Positions 10,361 to 19,257 of a DNA stretch of 64,000 nucleotides are shown here, one piece after another. Below the pieces are notes generated by a model, which made no database searches, was not told the DNA's origin, and was given only the letters and a program-made list of their open reading frames with translations. Where the stretch lies: positions 1,673,001 to 1,737,000 of the forward strand of contig NZ_AP023423.1 in assembly GCF_021654335.1 (NCBI RefSeq), in the 5' to 3' direction. Position 1 is the first letter of the stretch. Every line of letters starts with the position of its first letter. The translations under genes and the position numbers were made by a program. The DNA is from Sideroxyarcus emersonii (GTDB lineage: Bacteria; Pseudomonadota; Gammaproteobacteria; Burkholderiales; Gallionellaceae).

Positions 10361-10758
10361 GACCCCCTTGCTCCTGAAGAACCTTACGCAAGCGACTACT
10401 ATAGAGGTGTCATAATGTTAAGCGCTCATGGCACCTCCTTGGCTGCCCAAATTTTAGGCAGAAAGGCATCTAGTGTTTCGAGGTGGATTCTTTTCAATCT
10501 TGCTATGAGTGTCTCTTTTGGGCCGCACAGCGACCTTTATTAATCATGTAGTCCTACGTGCGATCCTTTCATGATTAAAGTGCGCAGCTGCATCGTCCAG
10601 AATGAAGCGCATGTATTTCTGTATCGCCTCTACACCCATGCGTCGGAGGATGGCATCGCTCAGTTCATTGATAAGCAGGATGAAAGCTGGTGCTCTGCAT
10701 CGATCTCTGGAATGCAGATGCTCAGTTCTTTCGTCAATTCGAGATACCAAGGCAATTT
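10361..10758. other. intergenic stretch with gene debris
   Basis: About 400 bp with no convincing gene. A minus-strand frame at 10544-10750 (68 codons, TTG start) ends in HFNHERIAR, faintly like the C-terminus of a DDE integrase or transposase; it may be a decayed mobile element. At 10427-10439 an excellent AAGGAGG site precedes ATG-AGC-GCT-TAA, a three-codon frame with no continuation. I see no terminator for the upstream HD-GYP gene. Confidence 0.3.
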
Positions 10759-13700
10759 TCAGGTGGGGATGACATATCCATGTTCCCGAATCAGTCTGCT
10801 ACAGGCATCTACCACTTGCGAATCGTAATGGGAACCGCGGCCACGAGTGATTTCATCCAGTGCTGCATCGATGCCCAAACCAGGTCGATATGGACGATGC
10901 GATGACATCGCCTCAACCACATCTGCCACACAGAGGATGCGCGCCTCAAGCAAGATCGCATCGCCCTTGAGTCCTTGCGGATAGCCAGAGCCGTCCATTC
11001 GTTCGTGGTGCTGCAAGACGATGTCTGCGATCGGCCATGGGAACTTCACATCTTTCAGGATGTTGTATCCATCCTGCGGATGCGTCTTGATGAGCATGTA
11101 TTCGATCTCGGTAAGCTTCCCTGGCTTGGAAAGAATTTCTGCCGGGACATGGATCTTTCCAAGGTCGTGAATGATGGCAGCAAGATGAATGCCATTGATT
11201 TGCTCATCTGGCAAACCCATCTCACGTGAGATGGCTTCCGCCAATTCGCCAACACGCCGTTGATGGCCTGCGGTGTACGGATCGCGAGCCTCAACTGTAC
11301 TTGCGATAGTTTGGATGGATTGTTCCAGGCTCTGCCGCAGGATGATTGCGTGCTGCTCATGTGCTTTGCGAGTACGCAAAGTGATTATGCCATAGGCCAA
11401 ATCGTTGGCCAGTTCCTCCAGCAACCTGACCTCCTCCTCATCAAAAGCTTCCGCCTCGGATGAATAGATGCTCAACCCTCCGAAAGTATGTTCATCGTCG
11501 CGAAGTGGTAGAGCGATGTTGGAGACATAGCCTCGTGCCAGTACTGAATCTCTCCACGGTTTGAATTCTGGAGCCTTGATGATGTCATGGCAAATTTGCG
11601 TCGTTCCGCTGTGTATTGCCTTGATAAGTGGCAATTGATTCGGTCCAGTGCCAGCCCAACTCAGATGCTGCTCAGCATAATAGCTATCTTCTATGCCTGC
11701 CCATGCTATAGGTTTGATGCTCTTCATTGAATCATCTTCGGCATAGTAGACCGCGGCCATTCTGTAGCCGCTATGTTTCACGATAATACCGGTGACGGAT
11801 CTCAATAACTCGTCCTCCTTCGTCGCCCGCACCAGTGCCAGATTGCCCGCCGACAGTGTTTTAAGTGCGCGGTTGGCGAGGCGTAATTTCATTTCGCCGG
11901 CGCGGCGCTCGGTAGCATCTCGGAACACGCCCAGCAGATAGCGATGGCCAGCAATATCTACAGGGGAACCGTTGAGATCAGCATATAGTATGCGATTGTC
12001 CTTTGTTAACATGGGCATGTCCTGAACCTTGCTTATCTCGCCTTGGGCATCACGGTCAAACTGCTTGCTGACCTGCGCAAGCGCTTCAGGCGGGTGCAGC
12101 TTTGCCATGTTTAGTCCGATCAGTTCGCCCGGCCCGTATCCAAGCATTTGCTCCATGCTGCTATTCGAAAACTTGACCGATCGTTCGTCGACGTCCATCA
12201 CGATGATGCCATCGCGCGCATGATCGAAGATAGCCCGGAACTTCTCTTCCGATTCGCGCAATTTGGCTTCGGCACGCTTACGCTCGGTAATATCTCGCGC
12301 GATGCTTAACAGGTAGGGTTTATCCAACACGACCAATTTTGCGCTGACTTCCACGGGGAATGTCGATCCGTCCTTGCGCCGGTGCATGCTGTCGAATCGC
12401 GCCCCTTCTGTTGACTGGATCTGCTTCTCAATCAATTTGCCCGAACCCTCGTCAAATCCCTGATCAATGTCGGAAATACGCATGGCGAGCAATTCGTCCC
12501 GGCTGTAGCCCAGATCCCCACATTCCGTTTCGTTTACGTCCAAGAAACGCAAGGTGACAGGATCAAGTACCTCAATGGCATCGCTGGAATTGTCGAGCAA
12601 GGCACGGAAGAGCTTCAGATTTTTTTCGACTTCCCTGCGTTCGGTAATGTCTTCATAGATGCCCAGCAAGCCGAAGATTCTTCCATCGGTAGCACGCAGA
12701 GGCACCTTCGAGGTGCGCAACCAAATTGTGCGTCCATCAGGGGTGATTTGTGGCTCTTCATAGCCTAGCTTTGGCATGCCGGAATCAATCACTTGCTGGT
12801 CATCGGCACGGTAGAATTCCGCTCGCTCGCGCCAGCCCATCTGAAAATCGTCCTTGCCGATCAGGTCCTCTGAGCACGACATTCCGGCATCGTGCGCAAA
12901 GGCATTATTGCAACCTAGATATCGCAATTCGGTATCTTTCCAGAACACCCGAACTGGGGTGTTCTCCATAACGCTCTGGAGTAAATCGCGGGAGGCAATG
13001 AGCAATTCTTTCGCATGCAGGCTTGCGCTGATGTCGCGAATATTGCATTGGATCAACTTTCGTGCACCAACCTCGTAGAGGTTGCTGATCAACTCTACGT
13101 CGACCTGCCGGCCATCTTTAGTTTTAAGCGGCAAGTCTTCGTAGCGGATGTATCCCTTGGTCTGCAATTCCAAGAACGCTGTCTTGCTGGTTTCGATGTC
13201 CTTGAATAGGCCGATTTCCCACAGCATCTTGCCGGCACATTCGCTGAGACTGTAAGACAGCAAGTCGAGGATGAAAGGATTAGCATCCATAATCTTCCCG
13301 GATTCGGCATCCAGGATCAGGATGCCGTCCTTGGCGGCCTCGAACAGCCGCCGGTATTGCTGTTCGGATTCTTGCAGCAGTTTCTTCACCCGCATGCGTT
13401 CGGTGATGTCGCGGATGTTGCACTGGATCACCTTGCGTTCACCAACTTCATAGAAGTTGCTGACGAACTCCACATCTATCTGCTGGCCGTTTTTGGTCTT
13501 CAATGGCAGATCCTCGTACCGGATGTATTTCTTGGCCTGCAATTCCCGGAACGCTGTCTTGCTGGTTTCGATGTCCTTGAATAGGCCGATTTCCCACAGC
13601 ATCTTGCCGGCGCATTCGCTGAGACTGTAAGACAGCAAATCGAGGATGAAGGGGTTGGCATCCATAATCTTCCCGGATTCGGCATCCAGGATCAGGATGC

Positions 13701-14253
13701 CATCCTTGGCGGCTTCGAACAATCGCCGGTATCGTATTTCCGATTCTTGCAGTTCCCGATGAGCACGCTGTCGCTCATTGATATTTTCGAGGGTATGCAC
13801 CGAGTAGAGATAATTGCCCAGCCCGTCTATGATCGAATGGGCGCGGGAGCGGTAGGTAATATCGCCAATCAACACCTCTTCTTCTACTTCTGATGCTGTC
13901 TCTTTTTCCAAAGCCCGAAGGCAATTCGGCAGGGGGGCATGGGTCTGGGGGAATACCTCGTAGTAGGGCTGGCCGATGATCTGCTTGAAGGGAATCCCCG
14001 CACAGCGCTGATAAGCCTGATTACAACGCAAAATATGGAAATCTTTGTCATGCACGAAGATTGGGTCTTCCACCACATCCAGCGCGCTTATCCATTCCTG
14101 ATGCGCCTGTTCGATTTGCTTGCGAACATTCTCGGCTTCTTTGAGAGCAGCTTGGTGCTCAGCCTCCTGATGGACATAGCGCGTTTCAGCCTCGGCCAAC
14201 GAACGTTGCGCAGCCTCCAGTTCGTCCTGCAACTTTTTAAGTGCGTTGCCCAT
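10759..14253 (-). CDS. six-PAS GAF HD-GYP c-di-GMP phosphodiesterase
   Basis: A large soluble sensor of 1164 residues. An N-terminal coiled coil (about 1-55) is followed by six PAS domains (to about 790), a GAF domain (about 800-960) and an HD-GYP domain (about 975-1160). The HD dyad (IIHDLGKIHVP) and HHERMDGSGYP are intact, so it should hydrolyse c-di-GMP. PAS2 and PAS3 are almost identical in protein and DNA, the result of a recent 375-bp tandem duplication. The GAF and HD-GYP halves resemble the gene at the left window edge. The gene lies in the lower-G+C block next to two GGDEF genes on the same strand, so the block encodes both synthesis and breakdown of c-di-GMP. Confidence 0.92.
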   Translation of the reverse strand: MGNALKKLQDELEAAQRSLAEAETRYVHQEAEHQAALKEAENVRKQIEQAHQEWISALDVVEDPIFVHDKDFHILRCNQAYQRCAGIPFKQIIGQPYYEVFPQTHAPLPNCLRALEKETASEVEEEVLIGDITYRSRAHSIIDGLGNYLYSVHTLENINERQRAHRELQESEIRYRRLFEAAKDGILILDAESGKIMDANPFILDLLSYSLSECAGKMLWEIGLFKDIETSKTAFRELQAKKYIRYEDLPLKTKNGQQIDVEFVSNFYEVGERKVIQCNIRDITERMRVKKLLQESEQQYRRLFEAAKDGILILDAESGKIMDANPFILDLLSYSLSECAGKMLWEIGLFKDIETSKTAFLELQTKGYIRYEDLPLKTKDGRQVDVELISNLYEVGARKLIQCNIRDISASLHAKELLIASRDLLQSVMENTPVRVFWKDTELRYLGCNNAFAHDAGMSCSEDLIGKDDFQMGWRERAEFYRADDQQVIDSGMPKLGYEEPQITPDGRTIWLRTSKVPLRATDGRIFGLLGIYEDITERREVEKNLKLFRALLDNSSDAIEVLDPVTLRFLDVNETECGDLGYSRDELLAMRISDIDQGFDEGSGKLIEKQIQSTEGARFDSMHRRKDGSTFPVEVSAKLVVLDKPYLLSIARDITERKRAEAKLRESEEKFRAIFDHARDGIIVMDVDERSVKFSNSSMEQMLGYGPGELIGLNMAKLHPPEALAQVSKQFDRDAQGEISKVQDMPMLTKDNRILYADLNGSPVDIAGHRYLLGVFRDATERRAGEMKLRLANRALKTLSAGNLALVRATKEDELLRSVTGIIVKHSGYRMAAVYYAEDDSMKSIKPIAWAGIEDSYYAEQHLSWAGTGPNQLPLIKAIHSGTTQICHDIIKAPEFKPWRDSVLARGYVSNIALPLRDDEHTFGGLSIYSSEAEAFDEEEVRLLEELANDLAYGIITLRTRKAHEQHAIILRQSLEQSIQTIASTVEARDPYTAGHQRRVGELAEAISREMGLPDEQINGIHLAAIIHDLGKIHVPAEILSKPGKLTEIEYMLIKTHPQDGYNILKDVKFPWPIADIVLQHHERMDGSGYPQGLKGDAILLEARILCVADVVEAMSSHRPYRPGLGIDAALDEITRGRGSHYDSQVVDACSRLIREHGYVIPT
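13030..13754. repeat. 375-bp tandem duplication encoding two PAS domains
   Basis: Two copies (13030-13379 and 13405-13754) are offset by exactly 375 bases, 125 codons, inside the HD-GYP gene. Long blocks are base-identical, notably the part encoding the segment from DAESGKIMDANP to IETSKTAF. The period is in frame, so the duplication added one whole PAS unit. Confidence 0.9.
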
Positions 14254-14594
14254 GAGCCCGCCCCCGATTTTGCCAAGTCAAGCTGACCGTACAAAATTTC
14301 AAAATTGGCTTAATCTGAAATACATTACATCGAATGCATACGGCTCACTATACTACTTTCTCCCGTATGCAATGGCAGTCATAATATCTATGCATTTGGC
14401 CTGATCCCAATGCTTTTGGGGAAAGTTGCTGAACTTCTTCTTTTGGCCGAAATCCGTCTGTTAACCATCTTTCAAGTCGCCGTCCGCTTTTATCCTGCGG
14501 ATTCAACCGGTCGATGCGACACATTAGTAAACCGTTCAGCTGGTATCTCTTGAGCCCGAGACCTGCCAAACCAAGTCTCGACCAGCACAATTCA
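14254..14594. other. intergenic stretch, no gene seen
   Basis: About 340 bp between the hemerythrin kinase and the six-PAS gene. A minus-strand frame of 80 codons (14348-14590, TTG start) is present, but it has no ribosome site and unusual composition, so I do not call it. The stretch probably holds the promoter of the six-PAS gene. Base composition changes to the higher-G+C type at its right end. Confidence 0.4.
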
Positions 14595-16127
14595 TCATGC
14601 CTCTTGCTTCACAGTTTGCCGTACCGGCAGATTGATCCTGAACACGGTGCCCTTGCCCGGCTCGCTCTTCACCTCAATGCGCCCGCGGTGTTTCTGGACA
14701 ATCCCGTATGACAGCGACAAGCCCAGCCCTGTCCCCTGACCTATTGGCTTGGTCGTGAAGAACGGATCGAAGATGCGGTTGATATGCTCGGGGGGAATTC
14801 CTTTGCCGGTGTCCTGCACCTCGACCCATACCTCATCCCCGCTGACGCCGGTACGGACCGTGATGGTGCCTTTCTTGTCGATCGCCTGCGCAGCATTCAC
14901 CAGCAGGTTCATGAACACCTGGTTCAGTTGCGATGGCATGCACTCGACATCCGGCAGACCGGCATATTCCTTGACCACCTCGGCCTTGTATTTGATCTCG
15001 TTGGCGACGACATTGAGCGTGCTGTCCATGCCTTGCTCCAGGTTGGCATGCTGCCAATTGGCCTCGTCGACATGGGAGAAGTCTTTCAGGTCCTGCACGA
15101 TGCGCTTGACCCGCGCCAGCCCGTCCTGCGATTCTTTCAACAGACTCGGGATATCCTCCACCAGATAGGGAAAGTCGACGGCCTGCTTGACCTGCTCGAT
15201 CCCGGCAAAGCATTTGCCGTTGTCCGCAACCTCTGCCGCCGCATAGGCATCGATCACCTTGAACATGCTGTCGATGTATTTGGCCAGCGTCCCCAGATTG
15301 GAGTTGACGAAGCCAACGGGGTTGTTGATCTCATGCGCGACCCCGGCGGCAAGCTGGCCGATGGATGCCATCTTTTCCGATTGCAGCAACTGGGTCTGCG
15401 CCGATTCCAGCTTTTCATTGAGCTGTTTCAGCTCGGTATTGTTGGCGGTCAATTGCCGGTTGGCCTGTTCCAAGGCGGCCGTGCGTTGCCTCACCCGCGC
15501 TTCCAGCTGTTCGTTCAACGCATGCAGGGCATTCTGCTCTGCCTGCAGTTCCTGGTTCTTTTGCAGGATTTCAAGCGTCTTGTCGCCCAGCTTGCCGTAC
15601 ATTTCGTTCAATGCTTCCATCAGCACGTTCGAAGCCTGGCTCATGAAAGCCGTTGCCCGCCTGACCGCATCGTCGTGACTCGCACCTTCCTGCAGCGCCA
15701 GGATTTCCTGGGTCAGCCGCTTGTCCAGTCCCAGGATATGCTGCACCAGCCAGTTGGTCAGGTATTTCTGCAGCGGCACGATCAGCTGGCTGGAAACTTC
15801 CGTTCCGCCCATCAATATCCTGGTGGCCAGCAATACCTGGGCGGTGAAATGCTGATGCGCCTTCATGTGGATGTCCTGATGGGCAGTATCGACACCATAC
15901 TGCCTCATCAATTGCTCTTCGGCACTGAAGTGGTACACCGTGTAGTTCGTCAACTCGGTCAGGATGTCGCCCAGCTCCGCACTGCTTGCTTGGCGGGCGC
16001 TGATCGCGCCCAGCTGATTGATCAGGTCGACCAGTTTATGGTGCTGCCCGTCCACCACTTCGACGCCGGTGTCGTACCTGTCATCCCACGCGAAAGTTTC
16101 GAATCTTTCTTCAGCCGCTGTATCCAT
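14595..16127 (-). CDS. hemerythrin-domain sensor histidine kinase
   Basis: A 510-residue cytoplasmic kinase. The N-terminal bacteriohemerythrin domain (about 10-140) has the expected diiron ligands: H29, H66, E70, H87, H91, H130 and D135. A coiled coil (about 180-255) leads to a HisKA domain with phospho-acceptor H265 (VAHEINNP), an N-box (NLLVNAAQAI) and ATP-binding motifs DTGKGIPP and GTGLGLSLSYG. Hemerythrin domains bind O2 or react to redox state, so this is probably an oxygen or redox sensor. It is the last gene of a minus-strand group whose upstream members are response regulators with c-di-GMP output domains, its likely partners. It has no membrane segments. Confidence 0.92.
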   Translation of the reverse strand: MDTAAEERFETFAWDDRYDTGVEVVDGQHHKLVDLINQLGAISARQASSAELGDILTELTNYTVYHFSAEEQLMRQYGVDTAHQDIHMKAHQHFTAQVLLATRILMGGTEVSSQLIVPLQKYLTNWLVQHILGLDKRLTQEILALQEGASHDDAVRRATAFMSQASNVLMEALNEMYGKLGDKTLEILQKNQELQAEQNALHALNEQLEARVRQRTAALEQANRQLTANNTELKQLNEKLESAQTQLLQSEKMASIGQLAAGVAHEINNPVGFVNSNLGTLAKYIDSMFKVIDAYAAAEVADNGKCFAGIEQVKQAVDFPYLVEDIPSLLKESQDGLARVKRIVQDLKDFSHVDEANWQHANLEQGMDSTLNVVANEIKYKAEVVKEYAGLPDVECMPSQLNQVFMNLLVNAAQAIDKKGTITVRTGVSGDEVWVEVQDTGKGIPPEHINRIFDPFFTTKPIGQGTGLGLSLSYGIVQKHRGRIEVKSEPGKGTVFRINLPVRQTVKQEA

Positions 16128-16164
16128 TTTTCACCTTCCCGTATCCGGAAAAATCGGCGCGTCG

Positions 16165-17508
16165 TTACCTGTCGTATACATAAACGGTCAACTTGTCGCC
16201 CAGCTGTTCGAAACCCCTGATCTGTTCGATCAGCGAAGCATCCAGCTGGTGATCCTTCGACAGCAGCAAATCGCCATGCTTGCTCACCAAATCCCGCGAA
16301 AGCTGCATGCCCGGCTTGAGCTGCTCCAGATGCAGCGCCGATTCCGGCACAGGTCTGTCTGTCTTTCCCGACTCTTTCATCACGTTCATGAAAGCATCCA
16401 CCACCGCCGGATCGTAGCGCCCCCCACTGCCTTCCTGGATGAATAGCAGCGCTTCGGCCTGTTTCAGCCGCTTGCTCAACAGCATCCCGATCTGGGCAGC
16501 GTCGTATTCATTCGCCAGCGAGATGATCCGCGCACCCAGCGGAATCTCCAGACCGCGCAACTTGTCCGGATAACCCATGCCATCGAAACGTTCGTGGTGG
16601 CTGCGTATCAGCCTGGCCGCACCATTCAGCTGCTCAAGCGCCATCAAGGCTGCCTGCCCCTTGGCCGGGTGCTTGCCCACTTCGTGACGCTCCTCGCTGG
16701 TCAGGCTGGCATAAGGTTTTTCCAGCAGATAATCCGGCAGGCCGATCTTCCCGACATCGTGCAGCAGCGCGGCGAGAAACACATCCTGGATATCGGCCTC
16801 TTTCAATCCCATTTTCCGGGCGATCTTCCTCGACAAGTCGGCGACACGGTGCGAGTGTCCGGCCAGGGCGCCTTCGCGCATCTCGATCAGGTTGGAGAAA
16901 ACCCGGATCGAGGTGACGAAGCCCTGCTTCAGCTTTTCGTGCGCGGCCTCCAGGAAAGCCATGGTCTGGCGCACTTCCTCGGTACGCGCCTTGACCTTCT
17001 CTTCCAGATTGGCGTTGAGATCTTTCAATTCCTCGTTCTGCCTGCGCGTCAATTCTTCCAGGCGGCGCTTTTCCCGCTCCAGTTCCTTCACCTGCAGGGC
17101 ATGCCGGATCGACAGGACGAGGTCGTTGTCCTCCCAGGGTTTTGAGATGTAACGGTAAATATGCCCCTTGTTGATCGCATCGATGGTGGCATCGATCTCG
17201 GCATGTCCGGTCAGCAGGATGCGGATGGCATCCGGCCAGCGCTCGTTCACCTGCTCCAGGAATTGCGCCCCGTTCATTTCCGGCATGCGCATGTCGGATA
17301 TCACCAGGTCGACGGTCTCGCGCTGCATGATCTCCAATCCTTGCGCACCGCTTGCTGCGGTGAAGATGCGGTAACCGCACGGGTGGAACAGCCGTTTCAG
17401 CGAGGACAGGATATTGGTCTCGTCGTCCACGAACAGCAAGGTCATGGGGGATTGCGCCGCAACCGGCAAGGAAGAAGGTTCTTGTTTATCGCCCATCTGC
17501 ATTTCCAT
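16165..17508 (-). CDS. response regulator with HD-GYP output
   Basis: A 447-residue two-component regulator. The receiver domain (about 20-140) has the acidic pair in FVDDE, the phospho-Asp in VISDMRMP and the lysine in SKPWED. A coiled coil (about 150-195) links it to an HD-GYP domain (about 205-380) with HDVGKIGLP and HHERFDGMGYP intact, followed by a C-terminal extension of about 65 residues. It should break down c-di-GMP under control of phosphorylation, most likely by the hemerythrin kinase encoded 37 bases downstream. The N-terminal ATG is uncertain; ATG codons at 17502 and 17496 are alternatives. Confidence 0.9.
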   Translation of the reverse strand: MEMQMGDKQEPSSLPVAAQSPMTLLFVDDETNILSSLKRLFHPCGYRIFTAASGAQGLEIMQRETVDLVISDMRMPEMNGAQFLEQVNERWPDAIRILLTGHAEIDATIDAINKGHIYRYISKPWEDNDLVLSIRHALQVKELEREKRRLEELTRRQNEELKDLNANLEEKVKARTEEVRQTMAFLEAAHEKLKQGFVTSIRVFSNLIEMREGALAGHSHRVADLSRKIARKMGLKEADIQDVFLAALLHDVGKIGLPDYLLEKPYASLTSEERHEVGKHPAKGQAALMALEQLNGAARLIRSHHERFDGMGYPDKLRGLEIPLGARIISLANEYDAAQIGMLLSKRLKQAEALLFIQEGSGGRYDPAVVDAFMNVMKESGKTDRPVPESALHLEQLKPGMQLSRDLVSKHGDLLLSKDHQLDASLIEQIRGFEQLGDKLTVYVYDR

Positions 17509-17560
17509 CGTCAGGTTCGCGTGTTTATCAGGGAAAGCCGGGAACGCCGCAAACAGTCCA

Positions 17561-18394
17561 TCAGGCCTCCAGCATCACTTGGACCATGGCATCCATCTGC
17601 TCCGGCTGGGGGATGCACGGTTCGATGTGCTCCCAGCCGATCTGCAGCTGGCTGCGCGTCGTTTCAGGAATGCGCTTCATCAGCGCTTCTCCGCTCAGCC
17701 CGCTCTCGATCAGCACGGCCATCTGCACCACGCCGGTGATCGGCATGAAAGGCTGCTTCTCCGGCGTGCGCCAATAGCGGATGGCATGCTCGATCTCGGC
17801 CGGGAAGTTCCAGCGCCTGGCCATTTCGGCCCCGATTTCGGCATGGTCGAAGCCAAGTACGGCATGCTCGATCTCGATCAGGCTCGAATCCGAATTCTTC
17901 TGCTGTTCCAGCATGGCGGCGAATTCTTCGGGGATGCAGATACTCAGCACGAGCTGGCCGACATCATGGAACAGGCCCGCCGTGAACGACAGCTGCCTGG
18001 CTCCCCCCATGCATTGCGCCAAAGCCTCGGTATACGTCGCCACACGTAAACTGCGCGTCCAGTATGCGTGGCGATCGAACAGGCTGTCTGCAACAGTCGG
18101 GAAGGCATGCGCGAATCCCGCCGATATCACGAGGGATCGCAGGGTGTCGAATCCCAGCACCATGATTGCATCCTGAATCGAGCCGACTTCCCTTGCCAGG
18201 CCATAGAACGAGGAATTCGCCACACGCAAAACCCGCGCGCTCAATCCCTGGTCGAGCGCGATCTTGTGCGCCAGGATCGCACTGCCGGCGTTTTTGTCCT
18301 TGAAGCTGGCCATCACGTCCTGCACCACATTCGGTATCGCAGGCAGCTGATGCAGCTTATCCAGGATCGCACTTTTGTCCAGAATGACTGGCAT
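17561..18394 (-). CDS. HDOD domain protein
   Basis: A 277-residue single-domain HDOD protein. HDOD domains are relatives of HD phosphohydrolases, usually without enzyme activity, and act as signalling adaptors. The core segment QLPAIPNVVQ and the FHDVGQLVL motif are visible, so an HD-like pair is retained. The ATG at 18394 is chosen because GAGGGCG lies at a proper distance; the frame opens earlier at a TTG. It sits between two response-regulator genes in the same operon and probably joins their signalling chain. Its exact role is not known. Confidence 0.85.
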   Translation of the reverse strand: MPVILDKSAILDKLHQLPAIPNVVQDVMASFKDKNAGSAILAHKIALDQGLSARVLRVANSSFYGLAREVGSIQDAIMVLGFDTLRSLVISAGFAHAFPTVADSLFDRHAYWTRSLRVATYTEALAQCMGGARQLSFTAGLFHDVGQLVLSICIPEEFAAMLEQQKNSDSSLIEIEHAVLGFDHAEIGAEMARRWNFPAEIEHAIRYWRTPEKQPFMPITGVVQMAVLIESGLSGEALMKRIPETTRSQLQIGWEHIEPCIPQPEQMDAMVQVMLEA

Positions 18395-18444
18395 GTTGTT
18401 TTTCGCCCTCAATCGACGGCACCGGACCGGGGCCGATACACAGG

Positions 18445-19257
18445 TTAAATATCGGCTTCAATCACGAGAACTATACCCTTCGATGCCGAACTCTCGCCCA
18501 TCGGACAGCACCAGCAATTGGCTTGAACGCGATTGCTCAACTGGATTTTCTCCTGCAATTTGCGGCAGCCCTCGCCCACGACACAGAGCAGCAACTCGGA
18601 CGGGATGATATCGACGGCCGCTTCGCCCAGCATGGGCCTCGATCCATCCGCCGCGAACAGGCGATGCGCACTGCGATTGGCGACGGCGATCACGCCGTCG
18701 TCCCCGATGCCGACCACCCCGACCGGCAGGTGCTCCAGCACTTCCTGCGATATCTTGAGCACATTCAGGTTGAGCATCACTTCGCGCGTCTTGTCCTCGA
18801 CGCGCTGCTCAAGCTCGCGGTTGATGCGCAGCAATGCTTCGTTGGCCTGCTGCAGCTCATTGGTCAGGCGTACATTCTCCATCTTCATCTCGTAGCGCTG
18901 GAACGCCTCCTGCACATTGGCCCGCAACAGGTCGTCCTCCCAGGGCTTGGTGAAGAATTTATAGATCGCACCGCGATTGATCGCGTCGGTCACCGAATTG
19001 AGTTCAGTGTATCCGCTCAAGACGATGCGCACGGTATCCGGGTAAAGGTCGCGCACCTTGCTCAGGAACTCCACCCCGGTCATGCCCGGCATGCGCTGGT
19101 CGGATATGATCACGCCGACCTCGTTCTGCGCCAACAATTGCAGGCCAGCCTCGCCGCTGTTGGCACGCAGGATGCGATAACCGTCGCCACGCAGCAGCCT
19201 CACCAGGGCGGAGGTGATGTTCTCCTCGTCATCGACCAGCAACAGCGTACGAACCAT
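18445..19257 (-). CDS. response regulator with PAS-like output
   Basis: A 270-residue protein with an N-terminal receiver domain (about 1-120; LLVDDEEN, phospho-Asp in ISDQRMPGMTG, lysine in TKPWED), a coiled coil (about 125-165) and a PAS-like domain (about 170-265). No DNA-binding or enzymatic domain is seen, so it may act as a phosphate relay or scaffold. The receiver is closely related to that of the upstream REC-GGDEF-EAL protein. The start overlaps the upstream stop (ATGATG at 19255-19260), so the two are translationally coupled. Two cysteines near the C-terminus (CWCC) are a curiosity. Confidence 0.82.
   Translation of the reverse strand: MVRTLLLVDDEENITSALVRLLRGDGYRILRANSGEAGLQLLAQNEVGVIISDQRMPGMTGVEFLSKVRDLYPDTVRIVLSGYTELNSVTDAINRGAIYKFFTKPWEDDLLRANVQEAFQRYEMKMENVRLTNELQQANEALLRINRELEQRVEDKTREVMLNLNVLKISQEVLEHLPVGVVGIGDDGVIAVANRSAHRLFAADGSRPMLGEAAVDIIPSELLLCVVGEGCRKLQEKIQLSNRVQANCWCCPMGESSASKGIVLVIEADI

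Noticed and set aside
14348..14590. 80-codon minus-strand frame
   Set aside because: TTG start, no ribosome site and odd composition; treated as intergenic.
14784..16220. 478-codon plus-strand frame
   Set aside because: Shadow of the hemerythrin kinase, whose diiron and kinase motifs are intact.
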